Shown: piece after piece, positions 14,004 to 23,500 of the stretch
How the letters are laid out: each line of letters starts with the position of its first letter
Numbering within the stretch: position 1 is the first letter of the stretch
Assembly: GCF_009796285.1 (NCBI RefSeq)
Contig: NZ_CP047020.1
Coordinates: 7,750,001 to 7,814,000 of the forward strand
Direction: 5' to 3'
Length of the DNA: 64,000 nt
Origin: Streptomyces broussonetiae
Lineage (GTDB): Bacteria > Actinomycetota > Actinomycetes > Streptomycetales > Streptomycetaceae
Program-made: the position numbers and the translations under genes
Notes under the pieces: generated by a model
Database searches by the model: none
Told to the model about the DNA's origin: nothing
What the model saw: the letters and a program-made list of their open reading frames with translations, nothing else

Positions 14004-17000
14004 TCAGCGCAGGGCGCTGACCTCGGTCGCTGAGAGCGTCCGCGGGTAGACGTGGACGTCGGCGACGGATCCGGGGAACGCCAGGTACGGGGTTGTTGCG
14101 GAGGCGCTGTTGACGCAGCCGCCGATGGTCAGGGGCATGGAGGAGTCGTACTGGGGGCTGAGGTTGGTGGCCGTCCCCATGAGGGTGCCGTTCTGGTAGA
14201 GGGCCATCGAGCCGGTGCTGGAGTTCCCGGCGACGGGTGCCCGGTAGGCGGCGACCAGGTGGGTCCAGGTGCCGACCGGGCCGCTGCCCGGGTCTCCTTC
14301 TGCAGTGGGGAAGGCGGAGTTCGGGTCGTTGGTGGTCGTGGTCTGGAACATCCAGGCGCTGCTGGGTTTGTCGTAGGACAGGTAGAAGGCCTGGTGTTGC
14401 GTCGTGCCCTGGCAGAGGGCTGTGGTGCCGAGCGCTTGGTTGATCTTCACCCAGGCGGAGACGGTGTAGTCGCCGAGGGTGTTCACCGCGCTCTGTTTGC
14501 TCTTGAGGAAGCCGGTGCTGCCGTCGAAGGCGATGCTGCCGGTGAGCCCGCTGGGCGCGTCGGTGCCGAAGGTGGCGCTGCCGGATGCGGTGAGTGGGTT
14601 GAGGGCGGCGGTGTCGGTGCCGTCGGTGGCGAGTTTCCACTCGTCCTCGGGCATGCCCTTGTCCCAGCCCGCGGGCACGATCACGCTGTTCGCGCCGGCC
14701 TGGCTCGCGGTCATCGCGTACGGGTAGACGCGGATGTCAGAGACGGATCCGGGGAAGGCGTTGTACGGCGTGGTGGCGTCGGGGCTGTTGACGCAGCCGC
14801 CGATGGTCAGGGGCATGGAGGAGTCGTACTGCGGGGTGAGGTTGGTGGCTGTCCCCATCAGGGTGCCGTTCTGGTAGAGCGACATCACGCCGGTGCTTGA
14901 GTCGCCGTCGACGGGAGCGCTGTAGGTGACCAGGAGGTGGGTCCAGGTGCCCAGGGCTGCGGTGTTCGCGTCCCCTTCCGCGGTGGGGAAGTCGGAACTC
15001 GCGTCATTGGTGGTCGTGGTCTGGAACATCCAGCCCTGGTTGCCTCGGTCGTAGCCGAGGTAGAACGCCTGGTGTTGGCTGGTTCCCTCGCAGATGGCCG
15101 TGGCGGGGCCGGTTGCCGAGTCGAGTTTCACCCACGCGGAGACGGTGTAGTCGGCGAGGGTGTTCACCGCGGTGTGGTCGCTCTCCAGGAATCCGGTGGT
15201 GCCATCGAACTTGGTGGCGCCGGCCGGTGCGTTGACCGCGTCCGGCCCGGTCGCGTTGAAGGTCGCTCCGCCGATCGCGGTGACCGGGTTGTCGCCGCGC
15301 TGGTCGGTGCCGTCGGCGGCCAGCTCCCACTCGTTGTCGGGAGTGTCGCTGCCGGTGGCGAGCGGCACGATCAGGTTGGGCGCGATGCTCACGGCCTGGG
15401 TGTTGGTGTCGTGCAGATACCGGTTCGCGAGGTCGGTGTAGTAGGCGTCGGACGGGTTGCCGCCCGAGAGGTCGGCCGCCTTCACGGTCGAGGAGGTGGC
15501 CGTGCCGTCCGTGGAGACCGCCGCCGCGAAGTCGATGACCTGGCTGGGGAACGTGCTGGACAGGTAGCTGTTTACCAGCTCGCGCGCGGACTCCTGAGTT
15601 GCCGTGCCGGGGTGGACGGCGGTGAACGGCGGAATAGTGGTGAGGTAGACGGTGATGTTGGCGTTCTGTGTCACCGGCTGCCCGTTGACGTAGGTCTGCC
15701 CGTCGTCGGTGTAGTACGAACTCAGCTCGCTGTTGAGCGCGGTCAGTCCGTTCTCAACATTCTTGGCACAGGTGTTGGCGTCGCCGGTGCAGGCGAGCAG
15801 GTCGGTGGCCCCGTTGGAGACGAGGACGGTGCGCACGTTGCCCTGGGCCAGGACATTGCGGTCCAGTGGGTTGAGGGCGTTGGTCGGGGTGTCACTGTTC
15901 GTGTCCTGCGGAAGCAGATTGTCACTGAGACTGGCACTGCTTGTACCGGCGTTGAGCACGCCGTAGTCCACGTTTCCGTCCCCGTTCGAGTCGGTGGCCA
16001 GGGCGTCGGTGATGGCATCACTGAGATGGTGCCTGCCGTCGCCGCTTCCTGTGTCGGCGTTGACGCTCTGGTCTCCGTAGAGGACCAGGGAGCCGGTGGG
16101 GGCGGACACGGGCGTGGTGACGTCGATGCCGGCCAGGTACGGCAGGCCGGTGTATGTCGTCTGCGTGTACTTGTCGGCCGCGGTGTCACCGGTGCGGTTG
16201 GCTGCGTCACTGAGCCACACCGGGGTCTGGGCCGCCCCATGCCCGGGCATGGCGGACACCGACCCATGCACCTGCAGGCTGACCAGCAGGGTCGCCTGCT
16301 GCGCGACGGTCAGCGTCACCGGATCGCTGGTGGCATCACCGCCCGCGGGGACGGTAACGGCGCTAGCGCCGCCGAAGGACAGAGGAACGGGTGCCGCGGC
16401 CGCGGTTGCGCCACCTGCGGTGCCGTCCTGCAGGGCGAGCGAGGCTGCGTCGAAGGTCACGGGTGTGCTGCCCAGGGCGTTGGACAGATGGACGCGGACC
16501 CCATTGCCGCTGTCGGTGCCGATGCTGACGTGGGCGGGGATGCGCAGTGTCTGTCCGTTGACGGTGGCGGTGCTGCCGCCGGACTGCTGCACCTTGCCGG
16601 TGTCCTGCACGGACGACCAGGTGCCGACCCAGTGCTGAGCGCCGGATCCGCTTCCGGTGACGGTCAGCGGTCGGATGCCCAGTCCGAGGATGTGCAGGCT
16701 GGGCTGGCCGGCCTGGACACCGTTGGTGAACACGGGCAGGGAGATGCTGCTGACGACCGAGCCCGGACAGGCCAGGGGGACGCTGATGGCGTAGACCTTC
16801 GGGCCCGAGGCCGGGCTCGTCTGGGTGTTGTTGCTGTGGTTCTCGTGGACCAGGGTCAGTGAGGCCGCGGAGACAGGGCCGGTGATCCAGTCGGGGACGG
16901 TGTCCATCTGGTACGACTGGTCGGCCGGGTCGCCGTTGGGGTCCAGGCAGTTGTTTTTGGCGTAGGTGATGGTGCCGGTGGCGCCCTTGGCCGCGCCGCC

Positions 17001-20000
17001 GGTGGCGAAGGCGAGGAAGACCACGGCGTCACCGGTGTTCGTCACGCCGCTGCCCGGCACGGTGAGGGTCTGTCCGGAGGACAGCATGTTGTCGTAGGCG
17101 CCGGTGCCGAACTTCGGCAGCGTGATGGTGCCGCCGTCGACGGTCACGGTCTTGCCGCTCTGCCAGCCCGCCGTGCCTGTCAGGTCGGCGGAGTTGACGC
17201 TGTTGCCGGAGCCGTCGGCGTCGGCCGGGCTGGTCGTGGTGGTGAAGGTGCTGGTGGCGGTGTTGTTCAAGCAGCTGTCGGTGCTGTTGAGCGTGCAGCT
17301 CAGCGCGGGCGCGAGCCGCAGCACGTCGATGCCTGCCTGGTAGCCGGTGGAACCGGGGTTCTTGCCGGTCAGGGTGAGGGTCAGGGTGTGCGCACCCTGT
17401 TTGAGGGTTTGCAGATGACCGCTGGAGTCCTTGGGGATGCCCAGGTTGACGAACTGGGTGGCGACGTAGGAGTTGTAGGCGTCGAAGCCATTGAGCAGGG
17501 TGGATTCGGTGGGCTTGCCCGCGTCCAGGACGAGACGGTAGATGCCGTAGTCCTTGGCTTTGGTCAGGTTGACGCCGAAGCTCCAGGGGCCATCCTTGGG
17601 GACGTCGAAGCCGAAGGTGGCATTGTCGCCGGCGACGACCTTCGAAGTGCTGCTCTTGTTGGCGAGCATGGCCTGGTAGCCGTCAGCGAACGCGTAGCCA
17701 CTGCCGGCGGCCTGGCTGATCAGTTGCCCCCCGCCGGAGGTGGTGGTCGCCTTCGGCACGGCGGTCGTCGTGCCGTCCGCGTTGGTCGCGGTCCAGCCGC
17801 TGATCATCTTGTCGCCGTAGGCGTACGTCGGGGTGCTGGTGCCCGCGTAGAAGGAGTACGCGGTCTGGGAGATGGATGTCGATCCGGCCTGGTCCACTGC
17901 CTTGGCGTACAGGGTGTGCGGTCCTGCCTTGCCGGGGGCGAAGGCCGGTGAGGCGCTGCCGTTGAGGACGGAGGTGCCGGTACCGGGGCCGTTGTCGGAG
18001 GTGGCGTAGTACACATGGCCTGGCACGATCTTCGTGGTGGTGGTCCACGAGGTGACGCTGCTGCTGTACACCGTGTTGCCGAGCGTGCCGTCCAGGCAGA
18101 ACAGGTAGCCGGTGATGTTGTTGGTGTGATTGTTGCTCAGAGTGAAGGTTCCGGTGTCGCCAAACGCGGCGCCGATCTGCTTGGTCGGGAACTGATCGGA
18201 GGTCACCGTGGGCGCGGGCGGTGCGCTGGTGTCCACCGTGAACGTCTGCGTCTTGGTCCAGAGTCTGGAGCCGGATCCCGCCCAATAGCCGGCCGCGTTC
18301 TGCGCGGTGGCCTTCCAGGTGTAGGTGCCGTCAGGCAGACTCGGCGTGGTCCAGTCACTGCCATTGGTGTTGTAGCGGGCGCGTTTCTTGGAGTCCAGGT
18401 TGGGGCCGAAGCCCTCACCGACCAGGGTGCCCGAGGAGTTGAAGACGTTGTAGTCGATGCGCACCAGCTCACTGCCGCCGGCCAGGTCGGGGTCGACCGC
18501 CCGTGCGGACAGCGTCGGGGTGTGGGTGGTGGTCATCGTCTTGCCCATGCTCACCGTGGACGGCTTGACGGCGGGGGTGCCGGTGCCGTTCTTGAGCTGG
18601 GGCCGGTACGTGTAGGTGACCGACATCGTGGCGCCGCCGCCGAAGGCGAGCTGCTTCCACTGGTTGGCGTTGTTCATGTCCGGCGACTGGACCATCAGTG
18701 TCATGCTCTTCCAGCCGCCTGCCGCCGCGCTCTGCGCCCGGGAGGTCACGTCGAACTCCAGGGACGGCGGGCTGACCCATGAGTTGGCGCCGTCCGTGAC
18801 CGGGCAGGTGCCGGCCTCATGGCTGACCGGGTTGGTATTACCGAGCGAGCCGGTCCGTCCACCAGGCTCGTGGCCCCAGTAGAGGGAGGAGGAGTTCCAG
18901 CCCGCGGGGCGGTCGGTGCCGTAGACGGCAGCCGGAGTGTCGTCGCAGGAGGCGGCAGAGAGCTGCTTCACGTACAACGAGGCGCTCGTGACCACGGCGC
19001 CCTTGATGCCGCTCGTGTTCATCTGGTAGTAGGTGCGGGCGCGTTCACCGTTGCCAGGCGCGTTGTTGTCCCAGCCCTCGCGGGCGTTGGTCGCGCCCGT
19101 GGTGGACGTCGAGTTGTAGACGTTCCAACCGTTGTCCGAGATCCGCGCCCAGTCCAGCTGAGACGGCCGGCCGCTCCACTCCGGGTCTACGTACACCGGG
19201 TAGGCGGTGCTCTTGGCGGTAAGCAACGCCGTGTCGAGCCCCAGCAGTTGCCGGTCAGCCTTGAGGCTCACGCGGACCTGGGCGCGGTGTCCGCCGACCC
19301 TGACCGCCGCGCTGTGCTCGGCGCGGGCCGAGGAAACCGTCGAGGTTTGGGCCAGGGACGTGCCGGTGGCTTTCCGGCCTGCGCTGTCCCACATCAGCGC
19401 GGTGTCGCTGTGGAACACGGTCTCACCCGTGCGCTTGTCGATGGCCTGGGAACCGCCGTCGCGCGTAGTGTTCAGCGCGAGGCCGACCGACGTAGTGTTC
19501 AGCGCGAGGCTGCGCAGGTGCGGATCAGCAGCCGCCTTGGGGGACTTGACCACCAGGACCGAGGAATACCCGGAGGCGTCTGCGGTCAGCTGGAGGTCGA
19601 CCTGGGGCAGCACGTCGGGGTAGGTGGCGGTGTCACCGGAGATTAACGGCTTCGGCAGGGCGTCGGGCCAGGAGAAGCCCAGCCTGTGCCGGCCGTCGCG
19701 CAGGGTGACGAGGGCGCCGGCGCCGCCGCCGGAGAAGGACACGTCCGTGACGGCGGCCTTGGGTGCCCAGGTTCCGTCCGACCGCCGCACCAGCGTGGTG
19801 TCGATCGCCACCCACTTCCCGTTCTGCTGTGTGCGCTGTGGCATAGAGGAGTCGGTGCGGGTGAAGGTGCCGTCCGGGTTGGCCACCACCGTCGTTGCCG
19901 TGTCGGTGAGTTGGTCGATGGTCACCGGCTTTCCGGTCGCCTTGGCCTGGGCGGACGCCGATTCCGTGGGGTTGAGTCCCCGGGCGGCGGAGTCGGAAGG

Positions 20001-20168
20001 CGTGGTCTGCGAGGCGGTGCTCGACGGCTGAGCGGGAGTGGCCGGCGTTGCATGGGCCGGCACTGTGGCGGTCAGTGACCCGGTGGCGAGGGCTGCGACC
20101 GCCGCGAGCGCGATGGGTCTGGGTGAAGGACCTCTGGACACACGCTGGGGTCTGCGAAAGGCGGACAT
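14004..20168 (-). CDS. Giant secreted DNRLRE/SGNH/double-LamG protein
   Basis: A 2054-residue protein with a Sec signal (RPIALAAVAALATGSLTATV, Ala-x-Ala near 41). In order: a region of about 280 residues typical of actinobacterial wall proteins (TIDQLTDTATTVVANPDGTF), a DNRLRE-like module near 335-510 (DWARISDNGWNVYNS, ASLYVKQLSAASC), Ig-like segments to about 700, and an SGNH-like domain from about 1360 (LVLYGDQSVNADTGSGDG, NVRTVLVSNGATDLL). Two tandem LamG domains follow from about 1610 and 1840, each with DYTVSAWVK and LYQNGTLMGTATNL. The esterase block has GDQS rather than GDS, so activity is doubtful. A TTA codon (19644-19646) points to bldA-dependent translation. It is divergent from the RHS gene. 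Confidence 0.9.
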   Translation of the reverse strand: MSAFRRPQRVSRGPSPRPIALAAVAALATGSLTATVPAHATPATPAQPSSTASQTTPSDSAARGLNPTESASAQAKATGKPVTIDQLTDTATTVVANPDGTFTRTDSSMPQRTQQNGKWVAIDTTLVRRSDGTWAPKAAVTDVSFSGGGAGALVTLRDGRHRLGFSWPDALPKPLISGDTATYPDVLPQVDLQLTADASGYSSVLVVKSPKAAADPHLRSLALNTTSVGLALNTTRDGGSQAIDKRTGETVFHSDTALMWDSAGRKATGTSLAQTSTVSSARAEHSAAVRVGGHRAQVRVSLKADRQLLGLDTALLTAKSTAYPVYVDPEWSGRPSQLDWARISDNGWNVYNSTSTTGATNAREGWDNNAPGNGERARTYYQMNTSGIKGAVVTSASLYVKQLSAASCDDTPAAVYGTDRPAGWNSSSLYWGHEPGGRTGSLGNTNPVSHEAGTCPVTDGANSWVSPPSLEFDVTSRAQSAAAGGWKSMTLMVQSPDMNNANQWKQLAFGGGATMSVTYTYRPQLKNGTGTPAVKPSTVSMGKTMTTTHTPTLSARAVDPDLAGGSELVRIDYNVFNSSGTLVGEGFGPNLDSKKRARYNTNGSDWTTPSLPDGTYTWKATAQNAAGYWAGSGSRLWTKTQTFTVDTSAPPAPTVTSDQFPTKQIGAAFGDTGTFTLSNNHTNNITGYLFCLDGTLGNTVYSSSVTSWTTTTKIVPGHVYYATSDNGPGTGTSVLNGSASPAFAPGKAGPHTLYAKAVDQAGSTSISQTAYSFYAGTSTPTYAYGDKMISGWTATNADGTTTAVPKATTTSGGGQLISQAAGSGYAFADGYQAMLANKSSTSKVVAGDNATFGFDVPKDGPWSFGVNLTKAKDYGIYRLVLDAGKPTESTLLNGFDAYNSYVATQFVNLGIPKDSSGHLQTLKQGAHTLTLTLTGKNPGSTGYQAGIDVLRLAPALSCTLNSTDSCLNNTATSTFTTTTSPADADGSGNSVNSADLTGTAGWQSGKTVTVDGGTITLPKFGTGAYDNMLSSGQTLTVPGSGVTNTGDAVVFLAFATGGAAKGATGTITYAKNNCLDPNGDPADQSYQMDTVPDWITGPVSAASLTLVHENHSNNTQTSPASGPKVYAISVPLACPGSVVSSISLPVFTNGVQAGQPSLHILGLGIRPLTVTGSGSGAQHWVGTWSSVQDTGKVQQSGGSTATVNGQTLRIPAHVSIGTDSGNGVRVHLSNALGSTPVTFDAASLALQDGTAGGATAAAAPVPLSFGGASAVTVPAGGDATSDPVTLTVAQQATLLVSLQVHGSVSAMPGHGAAQTPVWLSDAANRTGDTAADKYTQTTYTGLPYLAGIDVTTPVSAPTGSLVLYGDQSVNADTGSGDGRHHLSDAITDALATDSNGDGNVDYGVLNAGTSSASLSDNLLPQDTNSDTPTNALNPLDRNVLAQGNVRTVLVSNGATDLLACTGDANTCAKNVENGLTALNSELSSYYTDDGQTYVNGQPVTQNANITVYLTTIPPFTAVHPGTATQESARELVNSYLSSTFPSQVIDFAAAVSTDGTATSSTVKAADLSGGNPSDAYYTDLANRYLHDTNTQAVSIAPNLIVPLATGSDTPDNEWELAADGTDQRGDNPVTAIGGATFNATGPDAVNAPAGATKFDGTTGFLESDHTAVNTLADYTVSAWVKLDSATGPATAICEGTSQHQAFYLGYDRGNQGWMFQTTTTNDASSDFPTAEGDANTAALGTWTHLLVTYSAPVDGDSSTGVMSLYQNGTLMGTATNLTPQYDSSMPLTIGGCVNSPDATTPYNAFPGSVSDIRVYPYAMTASQAGANSVIVPAGWDKGMPEDEWKLATDGTDTAALNPLTASGSATFGTDAPSGLTGSIAFDGSTGFLKSKQSAVNTLGDYTVSAWVKINQALGTTALCQGTTQHQAFYLSYDKPSSAWMFQTTTTNDPNSAFPTAEGDPGSGPVGTWTHLVAAYRAPVAGNSSTGSMALYQNGTLMGTATNLSPQYDSSMPLTIGGCVNSASATTPYLAFPGSVADVHVYPRTLSATEVSALR
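14040..15370. repeat. Tandem duplication encoding the two LamG domains
   Basis: Two units of about 690 bp (roughly 14040-14690 and 14700-15370) encode the same succession: FDGSTGFL or FDGTTGFL, then DYTVSAWVK, FQTTTTND, TWTHL, LYQNGTLMGTATNL and SSMPLTIGGCVNS. The DNA also matches closely, for example catggaggagtcgtactg in both, so the duplication is relatively recent or kept similar by recombination. Confidence 0.8.
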
Positions 20169-20506
20169 CGACTGGGATTCCTTGCGGGTCTATGGCGGTC
20201 CCCCCGTGGGCCCGCGCGCAGGTGTGCATTCTGGAGGGCGCCGATGATCAGGTCCATGGCCGCCTGACCGTCAACTGCTCACGAGGGAACCCTTTTTGAG
20301 GGATACGAAGCGAATTGAGTTCCAAGTTAGGTGATTTCTTTGTGATTCTTCTGAGAAGACTTTGCCAAGGGTGGCGAATCGAAGCCATACCTTGAAGCCC
20401 GGCGGGGGCTTGATCGACTTAGTGCTTCCGTTTTCTTGACGTTCGTTCATGTCGCTGCAGAGCGAGGCGACTTGTTCGTTCCGGGACCACGGAGGGGGTT
20501 GCACGC
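20169..20506. promoter_or_regulatory. Divergent promoter region between the two giant genes
   Basis: This 338-bp gap is clearly more A+T-rich than its surroundings near 20280-20450. A TTGACG hexamer at 20438-20443 could be a -35 element for the RHS gene, and a small hairpin (aagccc pairing with gggctt, 20395-20412) lies in the leader. Both genes have ribosome sites at its ends (AAGGA for the leftward gene, GGAGGGGG for the rightward gene). Confidence 0.55.
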
Positions 20507-23500
20507 ATGGTGCGAAGAACGGGGTGGAGACGCAGGCCGGAGGTTTTACGCACCCGATATCTACGTCGCCGTACGGCGCTCGCGACGGCCGGGGCCCTGG
20601 TGCTCGCAGGACTGCTTCCCGCCCAGCTGGCCGCGGCGGCTTCCGCGCCGAAGCGCCACGTGTCGGCTCCGGCCGTACCGCACGGCAAGAACATCCCGTT
20701 CACCCGCGCCACGCCTCACACGGGCGCCGCGCACAAGGGGTTCAAGCACTACGACCCCACAGCGCACGTGAAGCTGCCCCCGCCGGGCAGCGCCGAGGTC
20801 ACCCTTCCCATCGCCGCCGCCTCCACGCGACTGACCGCCAAGGCGACCCAGGTGCGGGCCGGCAACACGCCCGTCCTCCTCGGTGCCGCCGCGGACGCAC
20901 GGCCCCAGGCGAGTGCCGTCACCGGATCGCAGCAGGTGCGGGTGACGGTGCTGGACCAGAAGGCCGCGCGTGCTGCCGGTGTCCACGGTGTGCTCTTCAC
21001 GCTGCAGCGCACCAGCCCGGGAGGCGGCAAGGTCGCCGTGCGGGTGGACGACTCGTCGTTCCGCTACGCCTTCGGCGGTGACTTCGCCGCCCGTCTGCAC
21101 CTGGTCCAGCTGCCCTCATGTGCCCTGCGCACGCCCAAGGCGGCGAAGTGCCAGCACCAGACGCCGGTGCGCACCACGTCCGGTACCCCGCTGTCCGCCC
21201 AGGTCTCCCTGCCGGGGATATCTGCGGCCCCGGCCGGCGCGGCCTCTCCGCTCTCGGAGAAGGCCGCGTCCAGTCCCATGCTTGTCATGGCTGCAACAGC
21301 TGGGACCTCCGGTTCGTCCGGTGACTACTCGGCGACCAGCCTGTCGCCGGCGGGTACCTGGGCGACTTCTGGCAACACCGGTGCATTCACCTACAGTTAC
21401 CCGATCACGGTGCCGGCGGCGATCGGTGGCTCGCCCCCCAAGGTGGACCTGTCGTACGACTCCTCGGACCAGGACGCACGGACGGAGGGAACGAACAACC
21501 AGTCCTCGTGGCTGGGTGACGGCTGGTCCACGACGGAGAACTTCGTCGAGCGCACCTACAAGCCGTGCAGTGACGATTCGGCCTCGGGTGCGCCCAAGAA
21601 CGACGGGGACCAGTGCTGGGCAGGGCAGATCCTGACCCTGTCGCTGAACGGCAAGTCCACGCAGATCGTCTACGACGACGCGACCAAGACCTTCCACCCG
21701 GCCACGGACGACGGCACCACGAAGATCGAGGACGTGACCGGGTCGACGACCAACGGCACGGACAACAAGGAGTACTTCAAGGTCACGCAGGGAGGTGTGC
21801 AGTACTTCTTCGGTTACAACCGGCTGCCGGGTTGGTCCAGTGGCAAGGACGAGACGAAGTCCGTCTGGACCGAGCCGGTCTACCACGCGCACAGCGGGGC
21901 CTCCGACTGTCCGGACAGCACCGACTTCGCCTCCACCTCGTGCACGCTGGGCTACCGGTTCAACTTGGACTACGCCGTCGACCTGCACGGCAACGCCACC
22001 GCCTGGTACTACACGCCGGAGACCGGCTACTACGGCGCGGACATGAAGGACACCGCGGTCTCCTACATTCGTGGCGGCACCCTGGCGCGTATCGACTACG
22101 GCATGACGTCTTCGACGATCTACTCGGGTACTGCCCCAGCGCAGGTCGTCTTCGACACCGCCGAGCGCTGCATCGCGGGTACTCCGGTGGGCAACACGTG
22201 TGCGGACAGTCAGTTCACGGTCGCCAACGCGGCGTACTGGCCGGATGTGCCGATCGACCTGAACTGCACGTCGGGATCGACGAACTGCACCAACCACGGG
22301 CCGGGTTTCTGGTCGCGTAAGCGGCTGATCTCCATCACGACGCAGATCCAGACCGGCGGGGTCACCAAGCAGGTCGACAAGTACAGCTTCACCCAGTCCT
22401 TCCCCGACGGCGGTGACCACGCCCCTACTCTGTGGCTGGACTCCATCCAGCGCACCGGCCTGGATACACTGGGCGGCGCGTCGGGCAGCACCTCGACGCC
22501 GTCGTTGAGCTTCGACCCGCCGCTTCAGCTGCCTAACCGCGTGGGCACGATCCCGCAGATGCCGCTGATGTACCACGACCGAATCCAGGCGGTCACCAGC
22601 GAGACCGGCGCCCAGACCAGCGTCACCTACGACCGGCCCGACTGCTCCAGCGCCCCGGCCAGCGACCCCAATGACCCCACGGATGCAGCCGCGCAGACCT
22701 TCGCCTCCACCAACACGCTGTCGTGCTTCCCGGTGTACTGGACACCGGACGGGCAGCCTGCGCCGTGGATGGACTGGTTCTACAAGTACAAGGTCACCTC
22801 TGTCGTCACCGAAGATACGCACAACTCCTACCAGGACGGTACCGAGCCCAAGCTGGAGACGGACTACGCCTACAAGGGCAACCCTGGCTGGCACTACGAC
22901 GACAACGAGGTCGTCAAGGCGAAGAACCGCACTTGGGGCCAGTTCCGCGGCTACCCGGAGGTGGACGTCACCACCGGCGACCCGAACGTCTTCCATCTGA
23001 CCGACGGCGCCAAGGCCTACGACCAGAAGACGTTGACGAAGACGTATTACTTCCTGGGCATGAACGGTGACACACTGCCCGGCGGCAAGACCCGCTCGGT
23101 GTCGTCTCTGACCAGCCAGGACGGCACCACCGCCACTGTCGCCGACAGCGACGCGCTGGCCGGCCAGGTCTTCGAGACCGACACCTACACCGCTTCCGGC
23201 GGCAGCCTGAACAAGGCTGTGGTCGACGTTCCCGCGATCATCGGCCCCACCGCCACGCGCAGCCGCAGCGGTATGCAGGACCTGACGGCGCAGATGGTCC
23301 GGACCGCCAAGACGCTGACCCGGGAAGCGGTTTCGTACGGCTGGCGCAAGACCGAGACCGACACTTTCTACGAGACGACGCTGGGCAAGCCCACCACTGG
23401 TATGCCGGTGCAGGTCGACGACCGTGGTGAGAACGCCGACAGCAGCAACGTTGCCAAGTGCACCTACACCCGTTACCTGTCCAACACCAGTCCGCTGTTG

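Noticed and set aside
14937..16862. A 641-codon plus-strand frame within the LamG/SGNH gene
   Set aside because: It mirrors the opposite strand, lacks a start signal and shows no family pattern.
19476..19520. A short tandem repeat (LALNTT twice) in the giant gene
   Set aside because: It is a local in-frame duplication without sign of wider function, so it is not listed as a feature.
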